Below, piece by piece: positions 25,961 through 35,125 of a stretch of DNA of 36,655 nucleotides (the first letter of the stretch is position 1; each line of letters opens with the position of its first letter). Origin of the DNA: Janthinobacterium sp. (GTDB lineage: Bacteria > Pseudomonadota > Gammaproteobacteria > Burkholderiales > Burkholderiaceae_D); NCBI GenBank assembly GCA_003133225.1, contig PKWL01000065.1, forward strand, positions 1 through 36,655, written 5' to 3'. A program made the translations under genes and the position numbers. Below the pieces are notes generated by a model. That model ran no database searches, was not told where the DNA came from, and saw only the letters and a program-made list of their open reading frames with translations.

Positions 25961-26518
25961 ATGTTTACAAATCCCGAGCAATTTGCATCTGCCACCAAAG
26001 CTCTTTTTGAATTTCAACTGATGACCTTTAATGCGCTCACCAGCAAAGCAGTAAAAGGCGTGGAGCAAGTTGTCGCGCTCAATATCGCAACTGCCAGAAC
26101 GAACGTCGCGGACTCCCTGGCCGCCGGCCAGGAAATGAGCCAGGTCAAGGACCCGAAAGCCGCCATGGCGCTGGCCGCCACCCAGGTGGCGCCGGGCATG
26201 AGCGGAGCGGCGGTCTACCATCAACAGCTAAGCGACATCATCAAGGATATCCATGCTGAATTTACGGACGCCGCCGAAGCCCACATCGCCGAAGCGAAAA
26301 GTAATCTGAGCGCCCTGATCTACGACGTCACGCAAAACGTGCGCCCGGGATCGGAAAACGCGGTGGCCATTGTTAAGACGGCCATCGACAATGCGTTCGA
26401 CGGCTACGAACAAGTCACGCGAGCGACCAGGCAAGCGGTGCAGGCGGTTGAAGCTCAGATTGCCAAAGCGGCCGAGCAAGTGACCCAACCGGCAAAGCCA
26501 ACAGCGGGCGGACAGTAG
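25961..26518 (+). CDS. phaP: Phasin family protein
   Basis: Phasins coat polyhydroxyalkanoate granules and control their size and number. The 185-residue protein has the typical start ('TNPEQFASATKALFEFQLMTF'), is almost entirely helical with Ala-rich amphipathic heptads, and has a long acidic-basic middle ending in a Pro/Ala/Lys tail. No signal peptide is present. The ribosome site GGAGG is strong. Phasin_2 family members of about this length occur in nearly all Oxalobacteraceae, often in several copies, and the gene here stands alone, so it says that this bacterium stores PHB but not which phasin is the main one. Confidence 0.92.
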   Translation: MFTNPEQFASATKALFEFQLMTFNALTSKAVKGVEQVVALNIATARTNVADSLAAGQEMSQVKDPKAAMALAATQVAPGMSGAAVYHQQLSDIIKDIHAEFTDAAEAHIAEAKSNLSALIYDVTQNVRPGSENAVAIVKTAIDNAFDGYEQVTRATRQAVQAVEAQIAKAAEQVTQPAKPTAGGQ

Positions 26519-26818
26519 TCGCGCCGCCGTTGCGCGGAAATATCGATTTGGTTCCGCCTTCGACATGGCGGCGTGTGCCGGCGGGCCGCACTCCTGACGA
26601 ATCGGACCCAGCGGCTTGAGTGGCCGCCAAAGGCGAAGGGGACGTTCGGCCCTGACAGGTCATGCGGGCAAGCGCTGGGCGGGTGGTCCGTCCCGTCCCT
26701 TTCCATCGTAACGGCACTGCCTTTAGGATGGGATCAAAACCGCCACATCAAAAACGGTAACAATGAGGGGATAAAGGGAATAACAATCCCATTGATGCCT
26801 TTGCTCGCGCCTTCTTCG
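26519..26818. other. Intergenic 300 bases before the VRR-NUC gene
   Basis: The reading frame of the next gene stays open across this stretch, but the translation is rich in Arg/Pro and has no ribosome site, so I consider it leader DNA. A small inverted repeat GGGA...TCCC lies at about 26777-26790. Confidence 0.4.
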
Positions 26819-28468
26819 ATGAACAAACCGCTTGAAAATCCGTTCTATTATCTGGGCAACTTTCACTGTGTGCTGGAGTGGATCGGCGAGCGCTACAGCG
26901 ACTTGCTAGAGCCGCAAGAGCGCGCGTTCATCGAGCAATTTTCCTTGCTGCCGCAAGCGTCGCAGGCCCTGTTCGTGCGGATGGTGATGCGCAAGGGGTG
27001 CCTGTTTCGTGCCAGTAAATTGTGCTACGCTGAAATCGGCAACACTCATGAAGCGGCGCAAGCCTTGCTGCAAACGGGCTGGATAGAAAACGATCCCCTG
27101 CTGCGGCTCGACGATCTGTTCAATTTACTGCAGAAAACTGAACTCGCTACGATATTTCGCCTCTCGCTGCACGAAAAAAGCGCTTGCAAGAGCGCACAGT
27201 TGGAGGCACTGCGGCCTCAGTATCCGGGCACCTTTCATTTTTCGACCTGGTACGAACACTCAGGCGACCATCTTTATCACATGCTGAGCAAGCCTTTGTG
27301 CGACCGCCTGCGGCTGATTTTTTTCGGCAACCTGCGCCAGGATTGGTCGGAATTTGTATTGTCCGACCTGGGCATTCATCAATATGAGAAGGTCGAATTT
27401 TCACCCACGTCGCGCGCCTTCCGCACACGCCGCGACATCGACGATTATCTGGCCTTGCAGCGCTGTCGCGAGCGCTTCATCGGCATGGGAGATACTGCCG
27501 ATCTGGTCAGGGAGTTGTCCGACAGTGCCTATGCCAGCGACTGGCTGGCCAGCCGCCGCGATCGACTGCTGTTTCATATCGGCCAGCACAGGGAGAAGCT
27601 GAAGGACTGGGACGGCGCGTTCAAACTGCATGCGACCTGCCCTTATCCGGGGGCACGCATCCGCGCCATTCGGGTTCTGGAAAAAAGCGGGCAAAGCGCC
27701 GCCGCATTTGAATGGCTAAGCCGCGCCCAGCGTGCGCCTGAAAGTGATGCGGAGTGTCAGCAACTGTCGCGCATCGGGCCCCGTTTGGGTCGCAAGCTCG
27801 GTCATGCCAGGTTCAGCACCGCGCCGGTCGCGCCCGTTTGCCGACTAGATGTCCGCCTTGCGTGGCCAAGCGTGCCTTGTTCAGTCGAAGAGACGGTCAG
27901 ACGGCACTTGACGTGCGCCGATGCGCCCGTTTATTACGTTGAAAACGCACTCATCAACTCCCTGTTCGGCTTGCTGTGCTGGAGCGCCATTTTCAAAGCC
28001 CTCCCCGGTGCATTTTTTCATCCCTTCCACCGCGGACCAGCTGATCTACTGCGCGCCGACTTCCAACGCCGCCGGGCGCCGGAGTTCGCGCGCTGCCTAG
28101 CCGAGCTTGAATCCGAGCAATATCGGGGAACCATCCGCCGCACCTATGCCGAAAAATTCGGTATCCAGTCGCCCTTTGTATTTTGGGACGTGGTGGACCA
28201 GCAATTGATTGACCTGGCACTTTCCTGCATCCCCGCTTTGCACCTGAAGCAATGGTTCGAACGCATCTTGCTTGACATTAAAGCGAACCGCAGCGGTTTT
28301 CCCGATCTGATCCAGTTCTGGCCGGCCCAACAGCGCTACCACATGATCGAAGTAAAAGGTCCGGGCGACCGCCTGCAAGACAACCAGAAACGGTGGATCG
28401 ACTTTTGCGCGGCGCGCCAGATGCCAATCACAGTTTGCTATCTGCAATGGAACGAGGTCGACGTTTGA
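26819..28468 (+). CDS. FAN1-like VRR-NUC domain nuclease
   Basis: I use ATG at 26819 (549 residues) because 'NKPLENPFYYLGNFHCVLEWI' is the usual start of bacterial FAN1 proteins; an ATG at 26795 is possible and no ribosome site decides. A helical N-terminal part (about 1-400) with a SAP-like and TPR-like organisation precedes the VRR-NUC nuclease domain at about 420-540: Asp496 in 'GFPDLIQFW' and Glu511-Val-Lys513 form the PD-(D/E)XK metal site. FAN1-type enzymes cut flap and cross-linked DNA structures. The next gene, a nuclease-helicase, overlaps by four bases. The pair recurs in many proteobacteria, so they probably act on the same DNA damage. The domain call is firm; the repair role is inferred. 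Confidence 0.9.
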   Translation: MNKPLENPFYYLGNFHCVLEWIGERYSDLLEPQERAFIEQFSLLPQASQALFVRMVMRKGCLFRASKLCYAEIGNTHEAAQALLQTGWIENDPLLRLDDLFNLLQKTELATIFRLSLHEKSACKSAQLEALRPQYPGTFHFSTWYEHSGDHLYHMLSKPLCDRLRLIFFGNLRQDWSEFVLSDLGIHQYEKVEFSPTSRAFRTRRDIDDYLALQRCRERFIGMGDTADLVRELSDSAYASDWLASRRDRLLFHIGQHREKLKDWDGAFKLHATCPYPGARIRAIRVLEKSGQSAAAFEWLSRAQRAPESDAECQQLSRIGPRLGRKLGHARFSTAPVAPVCRLDVRLAWPSVPCSVEETVRRHLTCADAPVYYVENALINSLFGLLCWSAIFKALPGAFFHPFHRGPADLLRADFQRRRAPEFARCLAELESEQYRGTIRRTYAEKFGIQSPFVFWDVVDQQLIDLALSCIPALHLKQWFERILLDIKANRSGFPDLIQFWPAQQRYHMIEVKGPGDRLQDNQKRWIDFCAARQMPITVCYLQWNEVDV

Positions 28469-30723
28469 GTTACATCGTAGCCGTCCGCGCCTTGTGCGAA
28501 TTTACCGCCAAGCAAGGCGATCTCGATTTGCGCTTCACGCCGTCACCCACCGCGCAGGAAGGCATCGCCGGGCATGCCTTGGTGGCGGCGCGCCGCGCCG
28601 CCACCTATCAGCGCGAAATTGGCCTCGAAGGAGATTTCGGGCCGCTGCATGTGCGTGGCCGGGCCGACGGTTATGATCCCGCCAAAAACCAAATCGAAGA
28701 AATCAAGACCTTCCGCGGCGACCTGAGCGCGATGCCCGACAATCACCGCCAATTGCACTGGGCGCAAGTGAAAGTATACGGCCATTTGCTGTGCCAGAAA
28801 CTAGGGCTAAGCGAGATCACTTTGGCATTGGTCTATTTCGACATCGCCAGCCAGAGGGAAACCGTGATTTTAGAAGAACACGGGGCGGCGGCGCTTCGGG
28901 GCGTTTTCGAACTCTTGTGCAGCCGTTTTTTGCGATGGGCCGACTTGGAAATGGCCCATCGCGCCGCACGCGACGGTACGCTAAGGCTGATGCGCTTTCC
29001 GCATCCCGCCTTTCGTCCGGGCCAACGTCAATTGGCCGAAGCCATGTACAAGGCCAGCAGCCGCGCATGCTGCCTGCTAGCGCAAGCGCCGACCGGCATC
29101 GGCAAGACTATCGGCAGCCTTTTCCCGATGCTAAAAGCTTGCGCGCAGCATGGCCTCGACAAGGTGTTTTTTCTTTCAGCCAAGAGCTCCGGGCGCCAAT
29201 TGGCGCTCGACGCCTTGTCGACGATCAAAGCCAACGCGCCCCAGTTGCCGCTGCGCGTGCTCGAACTGGTGGCAAAAACGTCGGCCTGCGAATTTCCCGG
29301 ACACGCTTGCCATGGCGCTTCCTGTCCACTCGCAAGAGGATTTTACGAGCGCTTGCCGGCCGCGCGCAGCGCCGCCCTGGAGTGCGCTTCGCTCCTCGAC
29401 CAGGCACGCTTACGCGAAGTCGCGCTAGAGCATCAGGTTTGCCCCTATTACCTCAGCGCCGAGCTCGCGCGCTGGAGCGATGTGATCGTTGGCGACTACA
29501 ATTATTATTTCGACAGCAGCGCCATGCTGTACGGCTTGACGATCGTCAATGACTGGCGCGTCAACGTGCTCGTCGACGAGGCACACAACATGGTCGCGCG
29601 CGCCCGCAACATGTACTCGGCGGAACTAGATCACCTGAGCATCAAGTTGCTGCGCCAGAACGCGCCGCGGGCGTTGAAGCAAGCACTGGCTCGCCTGCAC
29701 CGGGAATGGGTGCAACTTGAAAAAAATCAGGAAGAGCCGTATCGCGCCTACCCAGCCATTCCGCAAAAATTCACGGCTGTACTGCAAGGCCTCGGCGCCG
29801 CCCTCGGCGACTATCTGGCCGACAATCCCGGCGTCGTGGTCCCTGATTGGCAGCGCCTTTACCATGACGTCCTGCCTTTCATTCGTTTGAGCGAATCTTT
29901 CGGTGAACATTCCTTGTTCGACATCACGACCGGATCGACCGGATCGCAGCTTTGCATCAGGAACATCATCCCGGGGCCATTTTTGAAGCAGCGTTTTGCA
30001 GCGAGCCGCAGCACGGCCTTGTTTTCCGCCACCTTAAGCCCCTGGAATTATTACGCCGACACCCTTGGCATGCCCGACAACACGGTCTGGGTCGATGTCG
30101 CCTCCCCTTTTGAGGCCAGTCAGCTGGCGGTGCAAATTGTCGGTGCCATCTCGACCCGTTTTCAACATCGCGCTCGATCCCTAGCTCCGATATCCGAGCT
30201 CATGGCAAAGCAATTTTTTCGCCAGCGCGGTAATTATTTGGCGTTTTTCAGCAGCTTCGACTATATGGACACGGTGGCGGCATTGTTTGCCGAGCGCTAC
30301 CCGGGCATCCCCAAGTGGCAACAGGCGCGGCGCATGGATCGAACAGCGCGCGAACGATTTCTGGCCCATTTCACGGCCGACGGTCAAGGCGTGGGGTTTG
30401 CCGTCTTGGGCGGCTCGTTCGGCGAAGGCATCGATTTGCCCGGCGCACGCCTGATCGGCGCATTTATCGCCACTTTGGGACTGCCTCAAATAAACCTTGT
30501 CAATGAGCAGATCAGGCAGCGCATGGACGCTATCTTCGGCGCCGGTTATGCCTACACCTATCTGTATCCCGGCATCCGCAAAGTCGTGCAGGCGGCCGGA
30601 CGGGTCATCCGCACCCCCTCCGATCAAGGCGTGATCTACCTGATCGACGACCGCTTTGCCCGCCCCGAGGTGATGCGCTTATTTCCAGCCTGGTGGCATG
30701 TAAAACACGCTTCTACTCCTTGA
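28465..30723 (+). CDS. PD-(D/E)XK nuclease fused to XPD/DinG-type Fe-S DNA helicase
   Basis: I choose the TTG at 28465 (752 residues): GAGG lies seven bases upstream and TTGA overlaps the preceding stop, whereas the ATG at 28447 has no ribosome site. Residues 1-150 are a Cas4/RecB-like nuclease with Asp68, Glu79-Ile-Lys81 and a Gln-Tyr motif in 'QLHWAQVKVYGHLL' near 95-108. The helicase has Walker A 'APTGIGKT' (208-215), iron-sulfur cysteines Cys275, Cys282, Cys287 and Cys326, DEAH at 371-374, and motif VI 'QAAGRVIRT' near 708. It should unwind DNA 5'-3' with ATP while the nuclease trims. Coupled to the FAN1-like gene upstream, it is probably a repair enzyme of the same process. Confidence 0.93.
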   Translation: MSYIVAVRALCEFTAKQGDLDLRFTPSPTAQEGIAGHALVAARRAATYQREIGLEGDFGPLHVRGRADGYDPAKNQIEEIKTFRGDLSAMPDNHRQLHWAQVKVYGHLLCQKLGLSEITLALVYFDIASQRETVILEEHGAAALRGVFELLCSRFLRWADLEMAHRAARDGTLRLMRFPHPAFRPGQRQLAEAMYKASSRACCLLAQAPTGIGKTIGSLFPMLKACAQHGLDKVFFLSAKSSGRQLALDALSTIKANAPQLPLRVLELVAKTSACEFPGHACHGASCPLARGFYERLPAARSAALECASLLDQARLREVALEHQVCPYYLSAELARWSDVIVGDYNYYFDSSAMLYGLTIVNDWRVNVLVDEAHNMVARARNMYSAELDHLSIKLLRQNAPRALKQALARLHREWVQLEKNQEEPYRAYPAIPQKFTAVLQGLGAALGDYLADNPGVVVPDWQRLYHDVLPFIRLSESFGEHSLFDITTGSTGSQLCIRNIIPGPFLKQRFAASRSTALFSATLSPWNYYADTLGMPDNTVWVDVASPFEASQLAVQIVGAISTRFQHRARSLAPISELMAKQFFRQRGNYLAFFSSFDYMDTVAALFAERYPGIPKWQQARRMDRTARERFLAHFTADGQGVGFAVLGGSFGEGIDLPGARLIGAFIATLGLPQINLVNEQIRQRMDAIFGAGYAYTYLYPGIRKVVQAAGRVIRTPSDQGVIYLIDDRFARPEVMRLFPAWWHVKHASTP

Positions 30724-30811
30724 TCCCCTAGCATGGCCTACCAGAACCTGGACCCGCGTGCTGTCTATGACCTCGCGCGGGCATGCGGATCGGGCGCCTA
30801 GGCGAACTCGC

Positions 30812-31429
30812 TCAGGCGACGTAATAAAGTACCGCCACATAATGGCAAATGCTGCCGCCCAGGACAAACAAATGCCAGACCCCGTGCGCGTGCCGCAGCT
30901 TGTCATCGCTGGCGTAAAACGCGATTCCAATTGTATACAAGAGGCCGCCTGCAGCAAGCCACAGGAAGCCGGCCCAACTAAGCGCCTCGATCAGCGGCCT
31001 AACCCCAATAATCGCCAGCCAGCCCATCATCACGTAAATCACGAGCGACACGATGCGTGCCCCCTTGGCAAAGCACACCTCTTGCACGATGCCGACAATG
31101 GCCAGCCCCCACACGGCACCAAACAGGGACCAACCCCATGCCCCGCGCAAGGTGACCAAGGTAAATGGCGTGTACGATCCGGCGATTAGGAGGTAAATTG
31201 CACAATGATCAAGCGTGCGCAGCACGTCTTTTGCCGAACCGCGCAGGCTGTGATACAAGGTGGATGTCAGATACAAGCACAGCAAGGTTGCGCCGTAAAT
31301 GCTGAAACTGACGATCTTCCACGGGTCACCCAAGCGCGACGCCAGCACGATCAACAAGACACCTCCTATCGCCGCCAGCACGACGCCGGCAGAGTGGGTG
31401 ATGCTGTTGAATTTTTCACCGTAATACAT
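30812..31429 (-). CDS. Hemolysin III family integral membrane protein (YqfA/PAQR)
   Basis: The 205 residues make seven transmembrane helices of the PAQR/HlyIII superfamily. The conserved metal residues are visible: His12 in 'NSITHSAG', 'STLYHS', Asp-His in 'RTLDHCAIYLLIAGSYTPF' and the last His pair in 'HAHGVWHLFV'. Eukaryotic relatives are ceramidase-like receptors. The bacterial role is unknown despite the hemolysin name; a function in membrane lipid balance is often suggested. It sits in the inner membrane. The gene is on the minus strand and converges with the helicase gene 88 bases away. It is a single transcription unit. Confidence 0.93.
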   Translation of the reverse strand: MYYGEKFNSITHSAGVVLAAIGGVLLIVLASRLGDPWKIVSFSIYGATLLCLYLTSTLYHSLRGSAKDVLRTLDHCAIYLLIAGSYTPFTLVTLRGAWGWSLFGAVWGLAIVGIVQEVCFAKGARIVSLVIYVMMGWLAIIGVRPLIEALSWAGFLWLAAGGLLYTIGIAFYASDDKLRHAHGVWHLFVLGGSICHYVAVLYYVA

Positions 31430-31742
31430 GCGCTCTCTCGGTTCGATGCGATGTTGCTGCAGCAGGATGGACCGGCCAGGAGGTGGAAGCCATTACCAAA
31501 ACCAGTTGACCCGTCGGCAAGTGTAGCTTAGATGCATGTTCTTTGTCGCAATCCCGAAATGTCACACTCAGCCAATGAAGGGCAGGCTAATCTTGCCGCT
31601 TTTACCCTAGGGCGCCCAGCAAGCGTACAAAAACCATGCTCACACGGGTGGCCCCCGGCTGCTATTTTCACGTTAAGTCCGGTAACGCACAGACGACGCT
31701 ACTGCGTTGCGCTAGATTAGGGCTTTTAATTCGGAGGTCGTC
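31430..31742. other. Intergenic region with divergent genes
   Basis: 313 bases between the divergent hemolysin III gene and the small exported protein gene. Weak candidates for promoters exist (for example TTGACC at about 31505), but none with a good -10. I see no further gene. Confidence 0.4.
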
Positions 31743-32168
31743 ATGTCTGTTCACCAAATCCGTTTTGATTCAGAACCCGGCAAAATTATACGTCACGCAT
31801 CTCGCCTATCGGTCCTCACGCTCCTCGTCGTGAGCGCCTGCTTCGCCGCAACAAGTGTTACGGCCGCAGACAAAACGGCAGACGCAAACGCGCGCTACCA
31901 GGCAGACAAAGCCGTGTGCAACAGCGGCCAGTCGAATCAGGATCGCGCGACCTGCTTGAAAGAGGCAGGCGCTGCACTCGCAGCGTCCCGACGGAAACAC
32001 GTGAACGACGATCCCGCTGTGTACACTCAAAATGCCTTGGCCCGTTGCAATGCATTGCCGCCAGACGAGCGTGATGCCTGTCAGCGCCGCGTACAAAGCG
32101 ATGCGACAAGCGGAAGCGTTGCTGCAGGTGGCATTTTGCGTGAGGACGTGGAGCTGGAAAAAAAATAA
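31743..32168 (+). CDS. Small exported protein with two Cys pairs
   Basis: 141 residues with a strong GGAGG site ahead of the ATG. Residues 1-42 form an unusually long signal sequence (basic and polar first 20 residues, then 'VLTLLVVSACFAA'), likely cut after Thr-Ala-Ala. The mature part has 'AVCNSGQSNQDRATC' and 'ARCNALPPDERDAC', two Cys-x10/11-Cys pairs, each probably a disulfide-linked helical hairpin. I have seen similar small exported proteins of unknown function in Burkholderiales, often annotated as hypothetical. A periplasmic stress or metal role is possible but not shown. It converges with the universal stress protein gene. Confidence 0.8.
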   Translation: MSVHQIRFDSEPGKIIRHASRLSVLTLLVVSACFAATSVTAADKTADANARYQADKAVCNSGQSNQDRATCLKEAGAALAASRRKHVNDDPAVYTQNALARCNALPPDERDACQRRVQSDATSGSVAAGGILREDVELEKK

Positions 32169-32321
32169 TTTCCACCGGCGTTCTAAATCTTACCTCGAGA
32201 GAAAATTGCGCCTAACTTCGCCTTCGCCCTTATCCACGCCCGCGAACTAAAGCCTGGTTCGGGGCACAAACCGAGCAAGTCAGGAACTCGGGCTTGGCCG
32301 GCTGGCGCCAAAAGTGAGCGC

Positions 32322-33161
32322 TTAATGGGACATCAAGACCGGCACAGTCATCGCTTCGAGCATGGTGCGCGTGGCGCCGCCCAGCAATATCTCGTGCAAG
32401 CGGGAATGGCCGTAGCCCCCCATCACAATCAGGTCATACGACCAGTCGGAAGCGGCCAACAATAGGGCGTGGCCAACGTCGGTTTCAGTGTCCTCCTGCA
32501 AGACCTCGACTTGAATATCGTGGCGGGCCAGATAGAGCGCAATATCGGCCCCCGGCTGGGCGCCATGGGCACCGGCTTCGGCCGACGAACGAAACACCGC
32601 CACATCGACCTGTTGTGCGCGCCGCAGGAGCGGGATCGCTCCGGCCACGGCGCGCGTTGCTTCCAGGCTCGCGTTCCATGCCACCAGCACTCTTTGTCCA
32701 ACGTATTCGAAGTGCCCCGCCGCCGGCACAATCAAAACCGGCCGAGCGCTATTGATCACGACATACTCAGGGAAATCGGGCCGCATCCCGGGCGTCGTTT
32801 CGCCGACGTCAGTCTGGCCTATCACAAGCAGGTCGCAATAACGCGCCTGCACGCTGATGCCAGCTGCAGCCTCATCATCCACCAGTCTTGACTCGAGTGA
32901 TGGCACACCCATGGCGCGGGCTTGTCTTTCAAACGCCTCAAGCGCGCTATTGGCACGCTCACGCATCCCATTTAGGTGGACCGACCATGGCGCAACGTTG
33001 AGGTCGAACCCGCTACCTTCGAAAACAAAGCGTGACAGGCCCGTCATCGCGGTGCCGATCAAATGTGCGTTTTCGGCCAGCGCAATTTGGGCCGCAATTC
33101 GGATGCGTTCGCTTGCACGGCGTGACGCATCGACGTGGACCAGAATAGTTTTATAGGACAT
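32322..33161 (-). CDS. Tandem-domain universal stress protein
   Basis: The 279-residue protein has two Usp domains (about 1-145 and 152-279). The second has the nucleotide-binding pattern 'VMGGYGHSRLHEILLGGATRTML', so ATP binding is likely; the first has 'VIGQTD' and lacks this. Usp proteins rise in stress, oxygen limitation or growth arrest. A good ribosome site (AAGGGG) precedes the ATG. About 110 bases upstream lies an FNR/Anr-like box with a -10 box at the right distance, so expression under low oxygen is likely. It stands alone and converges with the small exported protein gene. Confidence 0.93.
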   Translation of the reverse strand: MSYKTILVHVDASRRASERIRIAAQIALAENAHLIGTAMTGLSRFVFEGSGFDLNVAPWSVHLNGMRERANSALEAFERQARAMGVPSLESRLVDDEAAAGISVQARYCDLLVIGQTDVGETTPGMRPDFPEYVVINSARPVLIVPAAGHFEYVGQRVLVAWNASLEATRAVAGAIPLLRRAQQVDVAVFRSSAEAGAHGAQPGADIALYLARHDIQVEVLQEDTETDVGHALLLAASDWSYDLIVMGGYGHSRLHEILLGGATRTMLEAMTVPVLMSH

Positions 33162-33272
33162 GGCGTTCCCCTTCAGGTGCAGCCTGCGCCAGGCAACGTG
33201 CCACTAGCGTAAGCGTTGACATCGGCATAGTCTAGCATCCGGCCAATAGAGCACAGCCTTGTTTTTGCAAGT

Positions 33273-33286
33273 TTGATCTAGGTCAA
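33273..33286 (-). promoter_or_regulatory. FNR/Anr-like binding site ahead of the universal stress gene
   Basis: On the minus strand TTGAC-CTAG-ATCAA differs from the FNR/Anr consensus TTGAT-N4-ATCAA at one base. TCTATT at 33250-33245 stands 22 bases further on, the spacing of class II FNR promoters, where the activator sits at about -41.5. This points to oxygen-responsive activation of the gene at 32322-33161. Confidence 0.6.
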
Positions 33287-33577
33287 CGCTCCATGACGAG
33301 GCGCAGCAGTTCGGATGCTTCGCGTTGCCTATATCAACTAATTTAGTTCGCGGGCAGCGGCGAATGCATAAATTGCCGGCGCGCTGTGCGAGCGCCAGCG
33401 GCCCTAATCTCGGGGCGCGAGCGTGGGAATATCAGGAAAATGCCAAAAAGCTCCTAGCAGCAAGGTGCACGTGGTAATGTAACATTTTCGACAAATACGT
33501 GAAACCTAGGCAACTCGCCTGACATCCATTCCTACAAAAGTCGTTTGTGAAAATTCCTATTTTTTCTGGAGACAATT

Positions 33578-34702
33578 GTGCCTAGCTTACTACCCAGTGT
33601 TGACGCCGACGGCCTGCTTGAATACTCAGTTGTATATACAGACCGTGCATTGAACCATATGTCGCAGTCCTTCCAGCTCGTCATGAAGGATATTGCAAGC
33701 ATCCTAAAACAAGTCTACAACGCAAAAGCGGCGATTGTGGTTCCAGGCAGCGGCACTTTTGGCATGGAAGCGGTTGCCCGCCAGTTTGCCAGCGGCAAAA
33801 AATGCCTCGTGATTCGAAACGGGTGGTTTAGTTATCGCTGGACCCAGATTTTCGACATGGGAAAGATTCCCTCTGAATCCATCGTGTTGAAGGCACGTTG
33901 CCTTGAGGGCAAGCAGGCAGCATATGCTCCACCCCCCATCGACGAAGTCGTTGCGCGAATCAAGCTGGAAAGACCCGATGTGGTTTTCGCGCCTCATGTC
34001 GAAACCGCTTCCGGAATTATTCTTCCGGATGCCTATCTTCGGGCGATAGGGGTCGCCGTGCATGCGGTAGGTGGCTTATTTGTCTTGGACTGCATCGCTT
34101 CAGGCACGATCTGGGTGGACATGGTCGCCAATGGCGTCGATGTCCTGATCAGCGCCCCACAGAAGGGCTGGAGTGCCTCCCCATGCTGCGCTCTGATCAT
34201 GCTAAGCGCCCTTGCCAGAGAAAAAATAGAATCGACCACCAGCACGAGTTTTGCGTGTGATCTACGCAAGTGGCTTCAGATCATGGACGCCTATGAGAAT
34301 GACGGCCATGCCTATCATGCCACCTTGCCTACGGATGCCCTCACCCGCTTGCGCGATGCAATGAAAGAGACGCAAGAATACGGTTTTGCCAAAGTCCGTG
34401 CGGAGCAACAAGAACTTGGCGCCAGAGTTCGCTCTTTACTCGTTAGCAAAGGCATCCACAGCGTCGCGGCAGAGGGTTTCCAAGCTCCCAGCGTGGTGGT
34501 TAGTTATACGGACGATGCGGGGATACAGTCCGGTAAAAAGTTCCTGGCTGAAGGTTTGCAAACGGCGGCCGGCGTGCCTTTGCAGTGCGATGAATCAGCA
34601 GATTTTCAGACTTTTCGGCTTGGACTGTTCGGCTTGGACAAGCTCCATCATATCGATCGCACCGTCGATAGTTTAAATAGGGCCCTGGAAAACATACTGT
34701 AG
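33578..34702 (+). CDS. Class V aminotransferase (alanine-glyoxylate/serine-pyruvate type)
   Basis: The start is GTG at 33578 with TCTGGAG six bases ahead. The 374 residues form a fold type I PLP enzyme. The loop 'VVPGSGTFGMEAVARQF' binds PLP phosphate, 'ETASGIILPDAYLRAIG' and 'FVLDCIASG' hold the Asp that pairs with the pyridine N, and 'ISAPQKGWSASP' contains the lysine that makes the Schiff base. The pattern is that of alanine-glyoxylate or serine-pyruvate transaminases, with pyruvate, glyoxylate or serine as likely substrates. It has slightly lower G+C than the core genes and stands alone, so no pathway can be read from neighbours. The exact amino donor is not determined. Confidence 0.88.
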   Translation: MPSLLPSVDADGLLEYSVVYTDRALNHMSQSFQLVMKDIASILKQVYNAKAAIVVPGSGTFGMEAVARQFASGKKCLVIRNGWFSYRWTQIFDMGKIPSESIVLKARCLEGKQAAYAPPPIDEVVARIKLERPDVVFAPHVETASGIILPDAYLRAIGVAVHAVGGLFVLDCIASGTIWVDMVANGVDVLISAPQKGWSASPCCALIMLSALAREKIESTTSTSFACDLRKWLQIMDAYENDGHAYHATLPTDALTRLRDAMKETQEYGFAKVRAEQQELGARVRSLLVSKGIHSVAAEGFQAPSVVVSYTDDAGIQSGKKFLAEGLQTAAGVPLQCDESADFQTFRLGLFGLDKLHHIDRTVDSLNRALENIL

Positions 34703-35125
34703 AGAGAAAAATTGACGCGTGGCGGCGCGTCGTACGGCTGAAGCGAAATCGGCAGTTCGGGACCTTATAAAAATGGCGCGATCGGGATACTAACCATGCG
34801 CTCACGCTTTGCCGCCGCCCCCCACGTTTGGCGTTGAAATCGCGCGTCAACGATGGCGGGTGATTTCAACGCCGAACTCGTTGCTGCGGCCAAAAACCTG
34901 GCGCCAGGTTCACGCTCGCTTCTCTTTCGGGGCTGCACCTCGGTGGCCATCAACCGCCAAAACATCTGGAAAATTTCATTACACTGACTGACTCAAGCGG
35001 CCTATGCAAAGCCGCGATCTGGAATTTTTCGGCAGAAACATTCAGTTACATCCCTTACTGGTACGAACTTGCTTCAAATTGAAAGAAAGTGTTTAATAGA
35101 AGCATTATTTCAGAGGATCATGAAA
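34703..35125. other. Intergenic 420 bases with a long inverted repeat
   Basis: GGCGTTGAAATC (34830-34841) and GATTTCAACGCC (34862-34873) form a perfect 12-bp stem around 20 bases. No T-run follows on either strand. Short frames crossing it have no ribosome site. The region before 35126 ends in a GGA site used by the next gene. Confidence 0.5.
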
